NCBI GenBank assembly: GCA_017453335.1
Contig: JAFTKI010000003.1
Span: 1-61,828 of the forward strand
Direction: 5' to 3'
DNA from: Clostridia bacterium
GTDB taxonomy: Bacteria; Bacillota_A; Clostridia; Oscillospirales; CAG-272
DNA: 61,828 nt
Shown here: positions 53,641 through 61,828 of the stretch, piece by piece
Layout of the letters: every line of letters begins with the position of its first letter
How positions within the stretch are numbered: the first letter of the stretch is position 1
Made by a program: the position numbers and the translations under genes
The notes under the pieces: generated by a model
What the model was told of the DNA's origin: nothing
What the model saw: only the letters and a program-made list of their open reading frames with translations
Databases searched by the model: none

Positions 53641-56103
53641 CTATTCCTTGGTGAATACGATCGCGCCGTCGCACACGTCTGCCGTTACGCGATCACCTGC
53701 CGCGATCTTTCCCTCCAGCATTTGCGTAGAGAAGGGATCCTCGACCAGACGAACCACTGCACGGCGTAGTGGGCGCGCGCCATAGGTCGCGTCAAAGCCC
53801 TCGGTCGCAAGGAATGCGGCAACCGCAGGGGTCGGTGTCAGCGTAATGCCGAGATCCGCGATTCGCTTTTGCAGCTCCTTGAGCATCAGGGACGCGATCT
53901 GTTCAATGTCCTCTTGCCGCAAGCTGTTGAAAATGATAATATCATCGATACGGTTGAGAAATTCGGGTCGGAAGGTGCCCTTGAGTGCCTGCATCATCCG
54001 TGCCTCGCGGGCAGAGCGGTCATTCTTGTCATTGTTCTCCGCCGTAAATCCGAGCGATTTCGTAGCGGCAAGCTCACCCGCGCCCACGTTCGAGGTCAAA
54101 ATCAGGATCGTGTTGCGGAAATCCACGCGCCGCCCCTGTGAATCGGTCAAAACACCGTCCTCCAAGACCTGCAAAAGGATATTGAAGACGTCGGGATGCG
54201 CCTTTTCGATCTCGTCAAACAGAACGACGGAATAGGGCTTTCTGCGAATCTTTTCGGTCAACTGTCCACCTTCCTCAAAGCCCACGTAGCCGGGAGGGGA
54301 ACCGATCAGCTTGGAAACGCTGTGCTTTTCCATATATTCGGACATGTCAAGGCGGATCATTGCCGAGGCGTCGCCGAACATCAGTTGAGCCAGTGCCTTT
54401 GCGAGCTCGGTTTTACCGATTCCCGTAGGCCCCATGAAGATAAACGATCCAACGGGACGCTTGGGATCCTTCAAGCCCATTCTACCGCGGCGAATCGCTT
54501 TGGCGATCGCGTCCACGGCTGTGTCCTGACCGATCACACGTTCCTTGAGCAGCCGATCCAAGGAAAGCAGCTTTTCACTTTCTTCCTCCAGCAGTCGATT
54601 TACGGGAATGCCTGTCCATTGCGTTACAACGTCCGCAATATCCGTATCCCGTACCTCAAGTGCGTGATCCGATTGCGACTGCTTCCATTCCTCCTTCTTG
54701 CCATCATATTCCTGGCGCAGCGTATGCTCCTCGTCGCGGAGTGCCGCCGCACGCTCGAAATCCTGCGCTTTGATCGCCTCCTCCTTCTCTTTTTCCAAGG
54801 CTTTCAGTCGTTCTTCGGTTTCTTTCAGATCGGGCGGGGAGGTGTGTGTGGTGATTCGCAAGCGTGAAGCCGCTTCGTCGATCAGATCGATCGCCTTGTC
54901 GGGCAGATATCGGTCTGTGATATAACGGATCGATAGGTTGACAGCCGCTTCGATCGCACTGTCCGAGATTTTAAGCTTGTGATGCGCCTCGTACTTGTCT
55001 CTCAATCCCTGCAAAATGGCGATCGCGTCCTCACGGCTCGGCTCTCCGACGTTCACCGATTGGAATCGACGTTCCAGCGCCGCATCCTTCTCGATGTGCT
55101 TGCGATATTCGGAAATGGTTGTCGCTCCGATCACCTGCATCTCACCGCGTGCCAGGGCAGGCTTGATGATATTGGCAGCATCTACCGCGCCTTCCGCGGC
55201 ACCCGCACCGATCAGGGTGTGGATCTCATCGATAAAAAGAATAAGATCGGGATTCTTACGCACCTCTTCCATAATATTTTTGAAGCGCTCTTCAAATTCG
55301 CCGCGATACTTTGCGCCCGCGATCATAGCGGCAATATCAAGTGTTACGATGGTCTTTGAGAGCAGATTTTCGGGAACGTTACCTGCCACGATCCGCTGTG
55401 CCAAGCCTTCGACGACTGCGGTTTTGCCAACGCCGGGCTCACCGATCAGGCAGGGATTGTTTTTGGTACGGCGGGAAAGGATCTGAATCACACGCTCGGT
55501 CTCGCTCTCACGTCCGATGATCGGATCAATCTTGCCGGATGCAGCCATTTCATTCAGGTCTCTGCCGTAGTTTTTCAGCGTTTGCGTTTGATTCAATGCT
55601 CCGCTATTGCTTTTTTGATCCTTTTCCGTGCGTCCCGAGGAGCGGCTTTCACCGACGTCCCGTCCCGCAGACGAGGTCAAAAAGGCAGACAGATCGTTTC
55701 GCAGCTCGGGAATGGAAACGCCGATGCTTTCCAAGATCCGTACCGCGACGCAATCCTGCTCGGTCAAAAGGGCAGCCAGCAGATGCTCGGTTCCAATATA
55801 ATCCTGCCCGTTTTTTTGCGCCTCGTAGAGCGAGGATTGGATGATGTTTTTGGTGCGCGGCGTCATATCAGCCGCCGATACGGATGAGGGCGCTCCTACG
55901 CCCGCCAAGGAGATCAGCGCATTTTTGATCTTTTCGGTATCGGCACCGCGCTCCTTGAGATAATGCGCGGCAACGCCCGTGCCCTCGCCGCAAAGTCCGA
56001 GCAGCAAATGCTCCGAACCAATGTATGTGTGTCCCATTTCGGACGCGTATTGTAGGGAAAGCCCCAAAACGCGTTGTGCTTTTTGTGTGAATCTGTTTTG
56101 CAT
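53641..56103 (-). CDS. clpC: ATP-dependent Clp protease ATPase subunit ClpC
   Basis: The 820-residue AAA+ unfoldase feeds substrates to ClpP. It has two N-terminal Clp repeats (about 1-145) and a first AAA+ module with Walker A GEPGVGKTAVVEG. A middle coiled-coil region carries a UVR segment (KAQDFERAAALRDEE). The second module has Walker A GPTGIGKTELAKAL and the substrate loop GSPPGYVGFEEGG. It ends in TKE after the small domain. Its partners McsA and McsB are encoded upstream. AAAGGA precedes the ATG. It is expected to be repressed by CtsR. Confidence 0.97.
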   Translation of the reverse strand: MQNRFTQKAQRVLGLSLQYASEMGHTYIGSEHLLLGLCGEGTGVAAHYLKERGADTEKIKNALISLAGVGAPSSVSAADMTPRTKNIIQSSLYEAQKNGQDYIGTEHLLAALLTEQDCVAVRILESIGVSIPELRNDLSAFLTSSAGRDVGESRSSGRTEKDQKSNSGALNQTQTLKNYGRDLNEMAASGKIDPIIGRESETERVIQILSRRTKNNPCLIGEPGVGKTAVVEGLAQRIVAGNVPENLLSKTIVTLDIAAMIAGAKYRGEFEERFKNIMEEVRKNPDLILFIDEIHTLIGAGAAEGAVDAANIIKPALARGEMQVIGATTISEYRKHIEKDAALERRFQSVNVGEPSREDAIAILQGLRDKYEAHHKLKISDSAIEAAVNLSIRYITDRYLPDKAIDLIDEAASRLRITTHTSPPDLKETEERLKALEKEKEEAIKAQDFERAAALRDEEHTLRQEYDGKKEEWKQSQSDHALEVRDTDIADVVTQWTGIPVNRLLEEESEKLLSLDRLLKERVIGQDTAVDAIAKAIRRGRMGLKDPKRPVGSFIFMGPTGIGKTELAKALAQLMFGDASAMIRLDMSEYMEKHSVSKLIGSPPGYVGFEEGGQLTEKIRRKPYSVVLFDEIEKAHPDVFNILLQVLEDGVLTDSQGRRVDFRNTILILTSNVGAGELAATKSLGFTAENNDKNDRSAREARMMQALKGTFRPEFLNRIDDIIIFNSLRQEDIEQIASLMLKELQKRIADLGITLTPTPAVAAFLATEGFDATYGARPLRRAVVRLVEDPFSTQMLEGKIAAGDRVTADVCDGAIVFTKE

Positions 56104-56157
56104 ATTGGATCAGATCCTTTCTTTGATCATTCCGCGCTCCGATGGGGAGTGCGGTCG

Positions 56158-57174
56158 TTATTCCTTTTTACAGAGCAATGCCTGTATTTTTTGTGCACGC
56201 AATTTGTCTCGTGCGCTCTCTCCCTTCGGCGTGCTCTCGGAGGAAAGCGTCAGCGTAGCGGGCATCATTTCTACCAGAAGTGTGCCAAGCTGCTCGTAGG
56301 TGATCTCCGAAACGATCCCTAAGGCAATACCGAAGCGAACGTCGGAGAAGAGCTTGATGAATTCCGAGGAGGAGATCATATGCGCATAGCGCAGAATGCC
56401 CTCGCTTCGCTTGATGCGGTCGGTCAAACGCTCCAATTCGTCTCCGTTGATGGCTTTTCGTGCCTTTTGCTCGCTTTCAACGATCTGCTTGATGGCATCC
56501 GTTAGCTTGCGGAGTGTTTCCTCCTCTGTGATCCCGAGCGTTATTTGGTTGGAGATCTGGTACATCGAGCCCGCAGAGCCGCTGCCTTCGCCGAACAGTC
56601 CGCGCATCGTCAAACCGATCTTAGCCAGCTGATTGGCAAGGGAATTCATGTATCCGCCGCGCGTCAAAGCTGGCAAAAACATCATAACAGAAGCGCGCAT
56701 CCCGGTGCCGAGATTGGTCGGGCAGTGTGTCAGATATCCCAGCTGCTCACTGTAGGCAAAGTCAAATTCCTCATCCAAGCGCTTTTCGGTGCGTGAGGCG
56801 TTTTTGTAAGCCTCCTCCAGAGCGAGCCCCGGCAGAATGCTTTGAATGCGCAGATGATCTTCTTCGCAAACCATTACGGCGATTCCAGACTGCTCCTGCA
56901 AAAGAAGTGCGTGCGGCGTTTCCTTGGTTGCAAATTCCGGGCTGACATAGTGCCTCTCTACGTAGGATGTCGCCATAATCGGAGAAACATCCGAAAAATT
57001 GATCTTTCGGAATCCTGCTGTCTCAAGCGGCGCGCTCACCTTTTCGATGATTTCATTCGCACCGTTTGCATCCAAGCGGGAAGCGAAGGGGTATCCGTTC
57101 AGATTTCTTGCCAGACGCACACGTGAGCTGATTACAGTGTCGCCTGCCTGTCCCGTTGTGTTATACCATGCCAT
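56158..57174 (-). CDS. mcsB: Protein arginine kinase McsB
   Basis: The 338-residue phosphagen-kinase-like enzyme phosphorylates arginines on proteins, marking them for ClpCP and inactivating CtsR. Seen here are VISSRVRLARNLNGYPF near the N-terminus, CEEDHLRIQS and GSGSAGSMYQISNQ, all typical of McsB. Length is normal. It starts 2 bp after mcsA, and clpC begins 54 bp downstream. Confidence 0.96.
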   Translation of the reverse strand: MAWYNTTGQAGDTVISSRVRLARNLNGYPFASRLDANGANEIIEKVSAPLETAGFRKINFSDVSPIMATSYVERHYVSPEFATKETPHALLLQEQSGIAVMVCEEDHLRIQSILPGLALEEAYKNASRTEKRLDEEFDFAYSEQLGYLTHCPTNLGTGMRASVMMFLPALTRGGYMNSLANQLAKIGLTMRGLFGEGSGSAGSMYQISNQITLGITEEETLRKLTDAIKQIVESEQKARKAINGDELERLTDRIKRSEGILRYAHMISSSEFIKLFSDVRFGIALGIVSEITYEQLGTLLVEMMPATLTLSSESTPKGESARDKLRAQKIQALLCKKE

Positions 57175-57176
57175 GA

Positions 57177-57722
57177 TTATGCCTCCTCCTTTCCGTCACT
57201 CTCGGCTTCCAGCTTGCGAATATCATCGCGAAGCGTTGCTGCACGCTCAAAATCTTCCTTTTCGATCGCTTCCTGCATTGCCATTTTCAGCTTTTTCAAC
57301 TGCTCGGCTCTTGCCTGCTTTGCTCGGTGGCGAGAGGGAACGGTGCCCGTATGTACGGTCGTTCCGTGAACCGATTGCAGGGTGCGCTCCAGCTCCTTGG
57401 AAAACACCGTGTAGCAATCGGCGCATCCCACGCGACCTTCGCGTGAAATATCGGCATAGGTGCACCCGCAGGTGGAGCATTTTTTCTCGGCGGGGGAGCT
57501 TTTCAAAATCGGCATTCCGAAAAATCCGCCGAACAGATCATCGTGCAGCTCCGAAAACGGGTCTGCAAAGCTACCGATCATCGAGGTGATGTCCTGCAAA
57601 TCTCCCTTTTCCCGTAGTCTCGCAGCACATTCGCCGCAAAGAGAATAGGAGCGTGTTTTGCCGTTGAGATTTTCGTTATAAAATACGGTCGCAGTCCTTT
57701 TTTTACACTTTTCGCATAACAT
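57177..57722 (-). CDS. mcsA: McsA, zinc-binding activator of McsB
   Basis: The 181-residue protein has N-terminal CxxC pairs (CEKC and CGEC), a second pair group (CSTCGC and CADC) and a C-terminal UVR-type coiled-coil (AIEKEDFERAATLRDDIRKL). It binds zinc and is the activator and adaptor of McsB in the McsB-ClpC pathway. A GGACTG ribosome site lies 9 bases upstream of the ATG. A 137 bp gap separates it from ctsR. Confidence 0.95.
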   Translation of the reverse strand: MLCEKCKKRTATVFYNENLNGKTRSYSLCGECAARLREKGDLQDITSMIGSFADPFSELHDDLFGGFFGMPILKSSPAEKKCSTCGCTYADISREGRVGCADCYTVFSKELERTLQSVHGTTVHTGTVPSRHRAKQARAEQLKKLKMAMQEAIEKEDFERAATLRDDIRKLEAESDGKEEA

Positions 57723-57859
57723 GAATCATCAGTCCTTTCTTTTCCGTGGCAAACGCCGTCGGTGTCATTGCGTGCGTCAGCCTTTTTTGTATAATTATAG
57801 CGCTTTTGGAATGCGGATTTTGTCACAATCTCTGCAAATTCAAAAAAATATGGAAAAAA
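57723..57859 (-). promoter_or_regulatory. Gap between ctsR and mcsA with a possible internal -10
   Basis: The gap is unusually wide for this operon. It contains TATAATTATA (57790-57799), usable as a -10 on either strand, but no good -35 stands 16-18 bp away. No ORF or hairpin is convincing. An internal promoter is possible but weakly supported. Confidence 0.3.
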
Positions 57860-58315
57860 TCATCTGCTTGCCATCAAAGCCAGGATCATCTGCTTGAAAA
57901 TATCCGCGCGTGCCGCATTCCGATACATGGGCGGGACAGAGGATAGGGAAGCCCCCGACAGGGCAGCGTAGGAAATTTGAAATTCCCGCTCGGAAATACA
58001 GCCGTTTCCGAGAAGATTTTTCAAATAAGCGATTGCTTCACCTTCGTCAATCGAATCACCGATCGCACAGAAGAAGTGCATCAGGTATTCGTCTGTGCTC
58101 ATTTGCTTTCGCACGATTCGAATACATCCGCCGCCACCGCGGCGGGATTCGATCACGTAACCGCGTTCGGGGGTGAAGCGCGAGGAAATCACGTAGCTGA
58201 TCTGGCTGGGTACGCACCCCAAACGGTTTGCCATCTCATTTCGTTGTAATTCCAGCGTTCCACCGCTTTGGTTCAGCATTTCTTCGATCATTTGTGCAAT
58301 ATAATCCGCTAACAT
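57860..58315 (-). CDS. ctsR: Class III heat-shock repressor CtsR
   Basis: The 151-residue repressor has an N-terminal winged helix (LADYIAQMIEEML, then NEMANRLGCVPSQISYVISSR) and the glycine-rich wing ESRRGGGGCIRIV, whose arginine is the target of McsB. The C-terminal dimer domain follows. ATG 58315 is chosen for its AAGGAGG site; the frame extends upstream through the promoter. It should repress its own operon through the boxes at 58368-58430. Confidence 0.95.
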   Translation of the reverse strand: MLADYIAQMIEEMLNQSGGTLELQRNEMANRLGCVPSQISYVISSRFTPERGYVIESRRGGGGCIRIVRKQMSTDEYLMHFFCAIGDSIDEGEAIAYLKNLLGNGCISEREFQISYAALSGASLSSVPPMYRNAARADIFKQMILALMASR

Positions 58316-58355
58316 AACAGCCTCCTTGTTTGTCCTTCTTTGACTTTCTGAGTAT

Positions 58356-58384
58356 ATTTTACCCGAAAGGTCAACGAAAGTCAA
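58356..58384 (-). promoter_or_regulatory. Promoter of the ctsR operon
   Basis: On the minus strand, TTGACT (58379-58384) and TAAAAT (58356-58361) are 17 bp apart. The -35 forms part of the first CtsR box. Confidence 0.75.
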
Positions 58385-58430
58385 AGTCAAGAAAGGTCAA
58401 ATATCGATGATGAAAGTCAATTAAGGTCAA
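58368..58430 (-). promoter_or_regulatory. Three CtsR operator boxes in a row
   Basis: Three matches to the CtsR consensus (two (A/G)GTCAA half-sites with a 3-4 base spacer) lie at 58368-58384, 58384-58400 and 58414-58430 on the plus strand. The first covers the -35, the second abuts it and the third lies upstream, so bound CtsR should block polymerase. Confidence 0.85.
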
Positions 58431-58509
58431 AAATCCTGTGCTTTTCTTCAAATATCTCATTTTTTCTCGTTTTTTTGAAAATTACACATTTGAAACACTT
58501 GCGTCTCGG

Positions 58510-58538
58510 TTGACAAAGAGCGGTTTTTGTGATATACT
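58510..58538 (+). promoter_or_regulatory. Promoter of dxs
   Basis: TTGACA (58510-58515) and TATACT (58533-58538) with a 17 bp spacer lie about 32 bp before the dxs start. It is divergent from the ctsR promoter. Confidence 0.75.
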
Positions 58539-58569
58539 ATTCTAAAAATAAGGAAGGAGGAAAACGGAG

Positions 58570-60480
58570 ATGGATGAGCAAATTCCGTTCGAAACAGAAT
58601 TTCCGTTGCTGTCAAGGATTCAGTCACCTGACGATCTCAAGGCGCTGTCGGCGCAGGATATGAAGCCGTTGGCAGAGGAAATTCGCACGTTTTTGATCCA
58701 TCGGGTGCAGGAAAACGGCGGTCATCTGGCGTCGAATCTCGGCGTCGTCGAATTAACGCTTGCGCTCCATCGTACGTTTTCCACACCGCACGATCATATC
58801 ATCTTTGACGTCGGTCACCAAAGCTACGTACACAAGCTGATCACGGGCAGGCGAGAGCAATTTCATACGCTGCGCCAGGGCGGCGGCATCAGCGGCTTTC
58901 CCAAGATCACCGAAAGCGAGCACGATTGCTTTGGCACGGGGCATAGCTCCACTTCGCTTTCCGCAGCGCTCGGATTTGCAGAGGCGGACAGGCTCAGCGG
59001 CTCCGACGCCTACACCGTTTGCGTGTTTGGAGACGGTGCGTATACGGGTGGTATGATCCATGAGGCGTTGAACAACAGTCGCAAAAAGCTTCGTTTGATT
59101 ATTATATTGAACGAAAACGAAATGTCCATTTCCAAAAACATCGGACGCTTTGCGAAAAATCTTTCGCGACTGCGCTCTTCGAAGGGATATTTTCGCACCA
59201 AAAAGGGCATTGTCTCGGTGCTGCAAAAAATTCCTTTGCTCGGAAAGCCAATCCATTCGCTCCTGCTACGGATCAAAACCGCATTTAAGTCTGCACTTTA
59301 CAGTAGCAATTATTTCGAGGATCTTGGCTTGCATTATATCGGTCCAGCCGACGGAAACGACGAAGAAACAGTCGAAAAGCTGCTCCACGAGGCAAAGAAA
59401 ACGGGAAAGAGCTGTATCGTGCATCTCAAAACCAAAAAGGGAAAGGGATACGCCCCTGCCGAGGCAACGCCCGACCGTTTCCACGGAATGGCACCGACAG
59501 GCAAGCCGCGTGCAGAGCTGCCAACCTTCTCCGAGCAATTCGGCACGATCCTTTCCGATATGGCAATCCGTAACGATAAGATCTGCGCTATTACCGCCGC
59601 AATGGCAGACGGTACGGGTCTGGTCGGCTTCCGCGGAATGCATCCCGAGCGCTTTTATGACGTGGGGATTGCCGAGGAGCACGCCGTTACGTTTGCCGCG
59701 GGTCTTGCCGCGAACGGATACCGTCCCGTCGTTGCAATCTATTCGACCTTCCTGCAACGCGCTTACGATAATATCATCCACGACGTAGCTCTCCAGAATC
59801 TGCCCGTGGTATTCTGTATCGACCGCGCGGGATTGAATCCCTCCGACGGCGCGACGCATCACGGAATTTTCGACGTGGCGTTCCTCTCGGAAATTCCGAA
59901 TCTTAAGATTTATACACCGCTGACCAATGCCGCACTCTACAATGCACTGGATGAGGCATTGCATGCAAACTGTCCTTGCGCCATTCGTTATCCAAACGGT
60001 GCGGAGGACGCAGAGATCACGCAACACTTTTATGGCGACGCAACACCGCGAGGGATCGGTGTAAGAAACGATTTCCTTCGAGATGCTCGGGATTCCGCCG
60101 AGGATTTGGATGCCGTCCTGATTACGCATGGACGCATTGTGAAAGAAGCGCTGAAGGCGCAAAAATACCTGCAAGAAGGTGGAAAGCGCTTGGGAATCCT
60201 GCTTTTGGAGCAGCTCAAGCCTTATGAGCAGGTGGCGCACGAGGTGGCGTCCTGTCTGCCGAAAAAGCCATGCAAGATTTTGTTCCTTGAGGAGGAGATC
60301 TATGCAGGTGGCATGGGAATGATGCTCTCAGCGGCACTGCAAGAGGATCCCTGTATGCAGAACAAAACCGTAAGGATCCTCGCAACGAAAGACGATTTCG
60401 TTGTTCAAAGAAGCGCGGAGCCGATCTGGCGAAGCGCCGATGTCGACTGTGACGCGATTTTGAAAATATTGTCGGAATAA
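58570..60480 (+). CDS. dxs: 1-deoxy-D-xylulose-5-phosphate synthase
   Basis: The 636-residue thiamine-diphosphate enzyme condenses pyruvate and glyceraldehyde 3-phosphate, opening the MEP isoprenoid pathway and feeding thiamine and pyridoxal synthesis. Visible marks are HLASNLGVVELTLALH, FDVGHQSYVHKLITGR, the ThDP/Mg motif GDGAYTGGMIHEALNN and the transketolase-type GIAEEHAVTFAAGLAANG. GGAAGGAGG precedes the ATG. Nothing obvious is cotranscribed. Confidence 0.96.
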   Translation: MDEQIPFETEFPLLSRIQSPDDLKALSAQDMKPLAEEIRTFLIHRVQENGGHLASNLGVVELTLALHRTFSTPHDHIIFDVGHQSYVHKLITGRREQFHTLRQGGGISGFPKITESEHDCFGTGHSSTSLSAALGFAEADRLSGSDAYTVCVFGDGAYTGGMIHEALNNSRKKLRLIIILNENEMSISKNIGRFAKNLSRLRSSKGYFRTKKGIVSVLQKIPLLGKPIHSLLLRIKTAFKSALYSSNYFEDLGLHYIGPADGNDEETVEKLLHEAKKTGKSCIVHLKTKKGKGYAPAEATPDRFHGMAPTGKPRAELPTFSEQFGTILSDMAIRNDKICAITAAMADGTGLVGFRGMHPERFYDVGIAEEHAVTFAAGLAANGYRPVVAIYSTFLQRAYDNIIHDVALQNLPVVFCIDRAGLNPSDGATHHGIFDVAFLSEIPNLKIYTPLTNAALYNALDEALHANCPCAIRYPNGAEDAEITQHFYGDATPRGIGVRNDFLRDARDSAEDLDAVLITHGRIVKEALKAQKYLQEGGKRLGILLLEQLKPYEQVAHEVASCLPKKPCKILFLEEEIYAGGMGMMLSAALQEDPCMQNKTVRILATKDDFVVQRSAEPIWRSADVDCDAILKILSE

Positions 60481-60525
60481 TCATTAAACAGTATTTTTCT
60501 TCACAAAAAAATCACACAAAAACGC

Positions 60526-60554
60526 TTGACAATCTTATGACCGTGTGCTACAAT
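60526..60554 (+). promoter_or_regulatory. Promoter of the DUF1836 gene
   Basis: TTGACA (60526-60531) and TACAAT (60549-60554) with a 17 bp spacer lie 40 bp before the GTG start. Confidence 0.75.
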
Positions 60555-60593
60555 ATCTTCTGTTATGAAAAATCATTTTAACGGAGGATCACT

Positions 60594-61172
60594 GTGAATT
60601 TACAGTTTTTTGATGATTATATCCCGGGAACCAAGCTCAAAAAGAGTGATATGGACAACGTTACGGGTCTGGCTTTTTTGAAAAAGGTCTTTTTCGTGAG
60701 TGACAGTGTGATGCTGACGCAGATACGCCGTATTTCGGGGATTGACAGCTCAACGCTCCAAAACTGGACCAAGCGCGGCTGGGTCACGAATGCCAAGCTG
60801 AAAAAGTATGATATCGATCAGGTTGCGCATATTCTTATCATCAACATGTTGCGCTCCTGTATGCAGTTGGATCATATCGCGTTTTTGATCCACTATATCA
60901 ACGGCGACGTTGAGGACACCAGTGACGATATTATCAGCGATTCCATGCTGTACGACTATATCTGCCGTATTTTGAGCTATATCAACGAAAGTGGAGGGTG
61001 CGCACTGGATTCGATCAAGAACGTGGTTGAGGATATGACGATCGATTACGAGGAGCCTGTCGAGGGGGCGCGTGCACGACTGAACCGCGCTCTGGAGATC
61101 ATCGTCGTAACGTACTATTCTGCTCTGATGAAGCAGCATGCGGCAGAGCTTTTGGAAACGCTTGGGGCATAA
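60594..61172 (+). CDS. DUF1836 family protein, likely DNA-binding
   Basis: The 192-residue protein matches the clostridial DUF1836 group. It has an N-terminal helix-turn-helix/MerR-like segment (SGIDSSTLQNWTKRGWVTNAK split over about 48-68) followed by a helical region (IDQVAHILIINMLRSCMQLDHI). The pattern suggests a transcription regulator, but no target is known. The start is a GTG at 60594 with GGAGG six bases upstream; no ATG lies nearby. It is a single-gene unit with its own terminator. Confidence 0.82.
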   Translation: MNLQFFDDYIPGTKLKKSDMDNVTGLAFLKKVFFVSDSVMLTQIRRISGIDSSTLQNWTKRGWVTNAKLKKYDIDQVAHILIINMLRSCMQLDHIAFLIHYINGDVEDTSDDIISDSMLYDYICRILSYINESGGCALDSIKNVVEDMTIDYEEPVEGARARLNRALEIIVVTYYSALMKQHAAELLETLGA

Positions 61173-61259
61173 AAGAAACATTAGCAATACGCGTGATCTT
61201 GGCAAAGTAAAATATGATAGGGATATCCTTGAAAAATACAGCAATCAGATCAATCAAAC

Positions 61260-61290
61260 AGGCGTCGCTTCGGCGGCGCCTAATTTTTTT
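61260..61290 (+). terminator. Terminator of the DUF1836 gene
   Basis: AGGCGTCGC pairs with GCGGCGCCT (one G-U pair) around a TTCG tetraloop and is followed by TAATTTTTTT. A standard intrinsic terminator. Confidence 0.88.
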
Positions 61291-61302
61291 GAAAAAAATT
61301 CA

Positions 61303-61329
61303 AATTACCTATTGACAAGATAGGTAATT
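61303..61329 (+). promoter_or_regulatory. Palindromic operator over the -35 of the metY-type promoter
   Basis: AATTACCTAT (61303-61312) and ATAGGTAATT (61320-61329) form a perfect 10 bp inverted repeat with a 7 bp spacer. The spacer contains most of the -35. Such placement suits a repressor; the size is compatible with Rrf2/CymR-type sites, but the regulator is unknown. Confidence 0.6.
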
Positions 61330-61340
61330 GGTGGTATAAT
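61312..61340 (+). promoter_or_regulatory. Promoter of the leader ORF and metY-type gene
   Basis: Consensus TTGACA (61312-61317) and TATAAT (61335-61340) are spaced by 17 bp, with TGG before the -10. The predicted leader is about 175 bases long. Confidence 0.8.
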
Positions 61341-61378
61341 ACAGTCACCTACCAAATGAGTGGGTAAGAGGTGATGCA

Positions 61379-61444
61379 ATGGAAAACTATTTTGAAAAGC
61401 TCGTAAGAGCAAATTTCCGTTTCGGGCGAATGTGTCGGTGTTGA
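61379..61444 (+). CDS. Candidate 21-residue Cys-ending leader peptide
   Basis: A short ORF starts at ATG 61379 with AGAGGTG five bases upstream, a good ribosome site. It encodes 21 residues ending Met-Cys-Arg-Cys and stops at TGA 61442-61444. It lies between a strong promoter and a sulfur-assimilation gene. Leader peptides with C-terminal cysteines upstream of cysteine or sulfur genes are known to sense cysteine supply in some bacteria. No clear terminator hairpin lies between it and metY, so control could be translational or transcript-based. It is too short for family recognition. Confidence 0.5.
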   Translation: MENYFEKLVRANFRFGRMCRC

Positions 61445-61503
61445 ACGTATCATTTCATTTTAGAAGCCAAGTACAAAATCAACAACAGCACATTTTTTAA
61501 TAA

Positions 61504-61828
<325 letters not shown>

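Overview
The window reads as ordinary chromosome of a Gram-positive, Clostridia-class Firmicute, probably an uncultured gut member. The evidence is the ctsR-mcsA-mcsB-clpC stress operon with CtsR boxes, zinc-type L28, MtaB, an RNA-directed RluD-type synthase, DUF1836, DUF624/YesL and BspA-type leucine-rich repeats. Strong GGAGG ribosome sites and TTGACA/TATAAT promoters at 17 bp spacing occur throughout. No rRNA, tRNA, CRISPR array, prophage or insertion sequence was seen. The last gene runs off the right edge.

Layout. 0-3.8 kb: rpmB, a degenerate PurL-like protein and mtaB, all on minus. 3.9-11.4 kb: upp, an rluD-type synthase, lnt, a polytopic membrane protein, a polyferredoxin-thioredoxin fusion and a PutP-type symporter, all on plus. 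11.5-18.6 kb: four minus-strand lipoproteins in two operons, with acidic Thr/Ser/Pro/Asp linkers, SpaA/Cna-B-like domains and, in the largest, a TlpA-like thioredoxin domain and an EF-hand. 18.7-35.8 kb: one apparent plus-strand operon of eight genes. It holds a 2498-aa surface subtilase with BspA-type repeats, an InlB-like lipoprotein, a complete Opp importer (OppA, B, C, D, F) and a small membrane protein. 35.8-46.1 kb: a tyrosine recombinase, a membrane protein, a HAD phosphatase, a class C beta-lactamase-like hydrolase, ychF, a response regulator with an HtrA-type protease, an ECF sigma/anti-sigma pair between two almost identical terminators, and an asymmetric ABC-F ATPase. 46.1-49.3 kb: a broken small ORF and proB-proA-proC. 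49.3-53.5 kb (minus): a DUF624 protein, a class IV aminotransferase and a glucosaminidase. 53.6-58.4 kb: clpC-mcsB-mcsA-ctsR. 58.5 kb to the end: dxs, a DUF1836 gene, and a short Cys-ending leader ORF in front of a truncated metY-type gene.

How the genes may work together. The most interesting block is 13.4-35.8 kb. Two strong divergent promoters at 18.6-18.7 kb separate a lipoprotein operon carrying an extracytoplasmic thioredoxin from an operon that joins a huge surface protease to a peptide importer. This suggests a protein-scavenging module: degrade at the surface, bind peptides with OppA, import with OppBCDF. Inside it, OppC and the ATPase OppF carry a similar two-helix membrane module at their N-termini, which is unusual for an ATPase subunit. 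A second theme is extracytoplasmic thiol chemistry: the fusion at 8.3 kb could pass electrons from cytoplasmic Fe-S centres to an external CxxC domain, with the TlpA-type lipoprotein at 15-18.5 kb as a possible partner. These links are inferred from gene order and motifs only.
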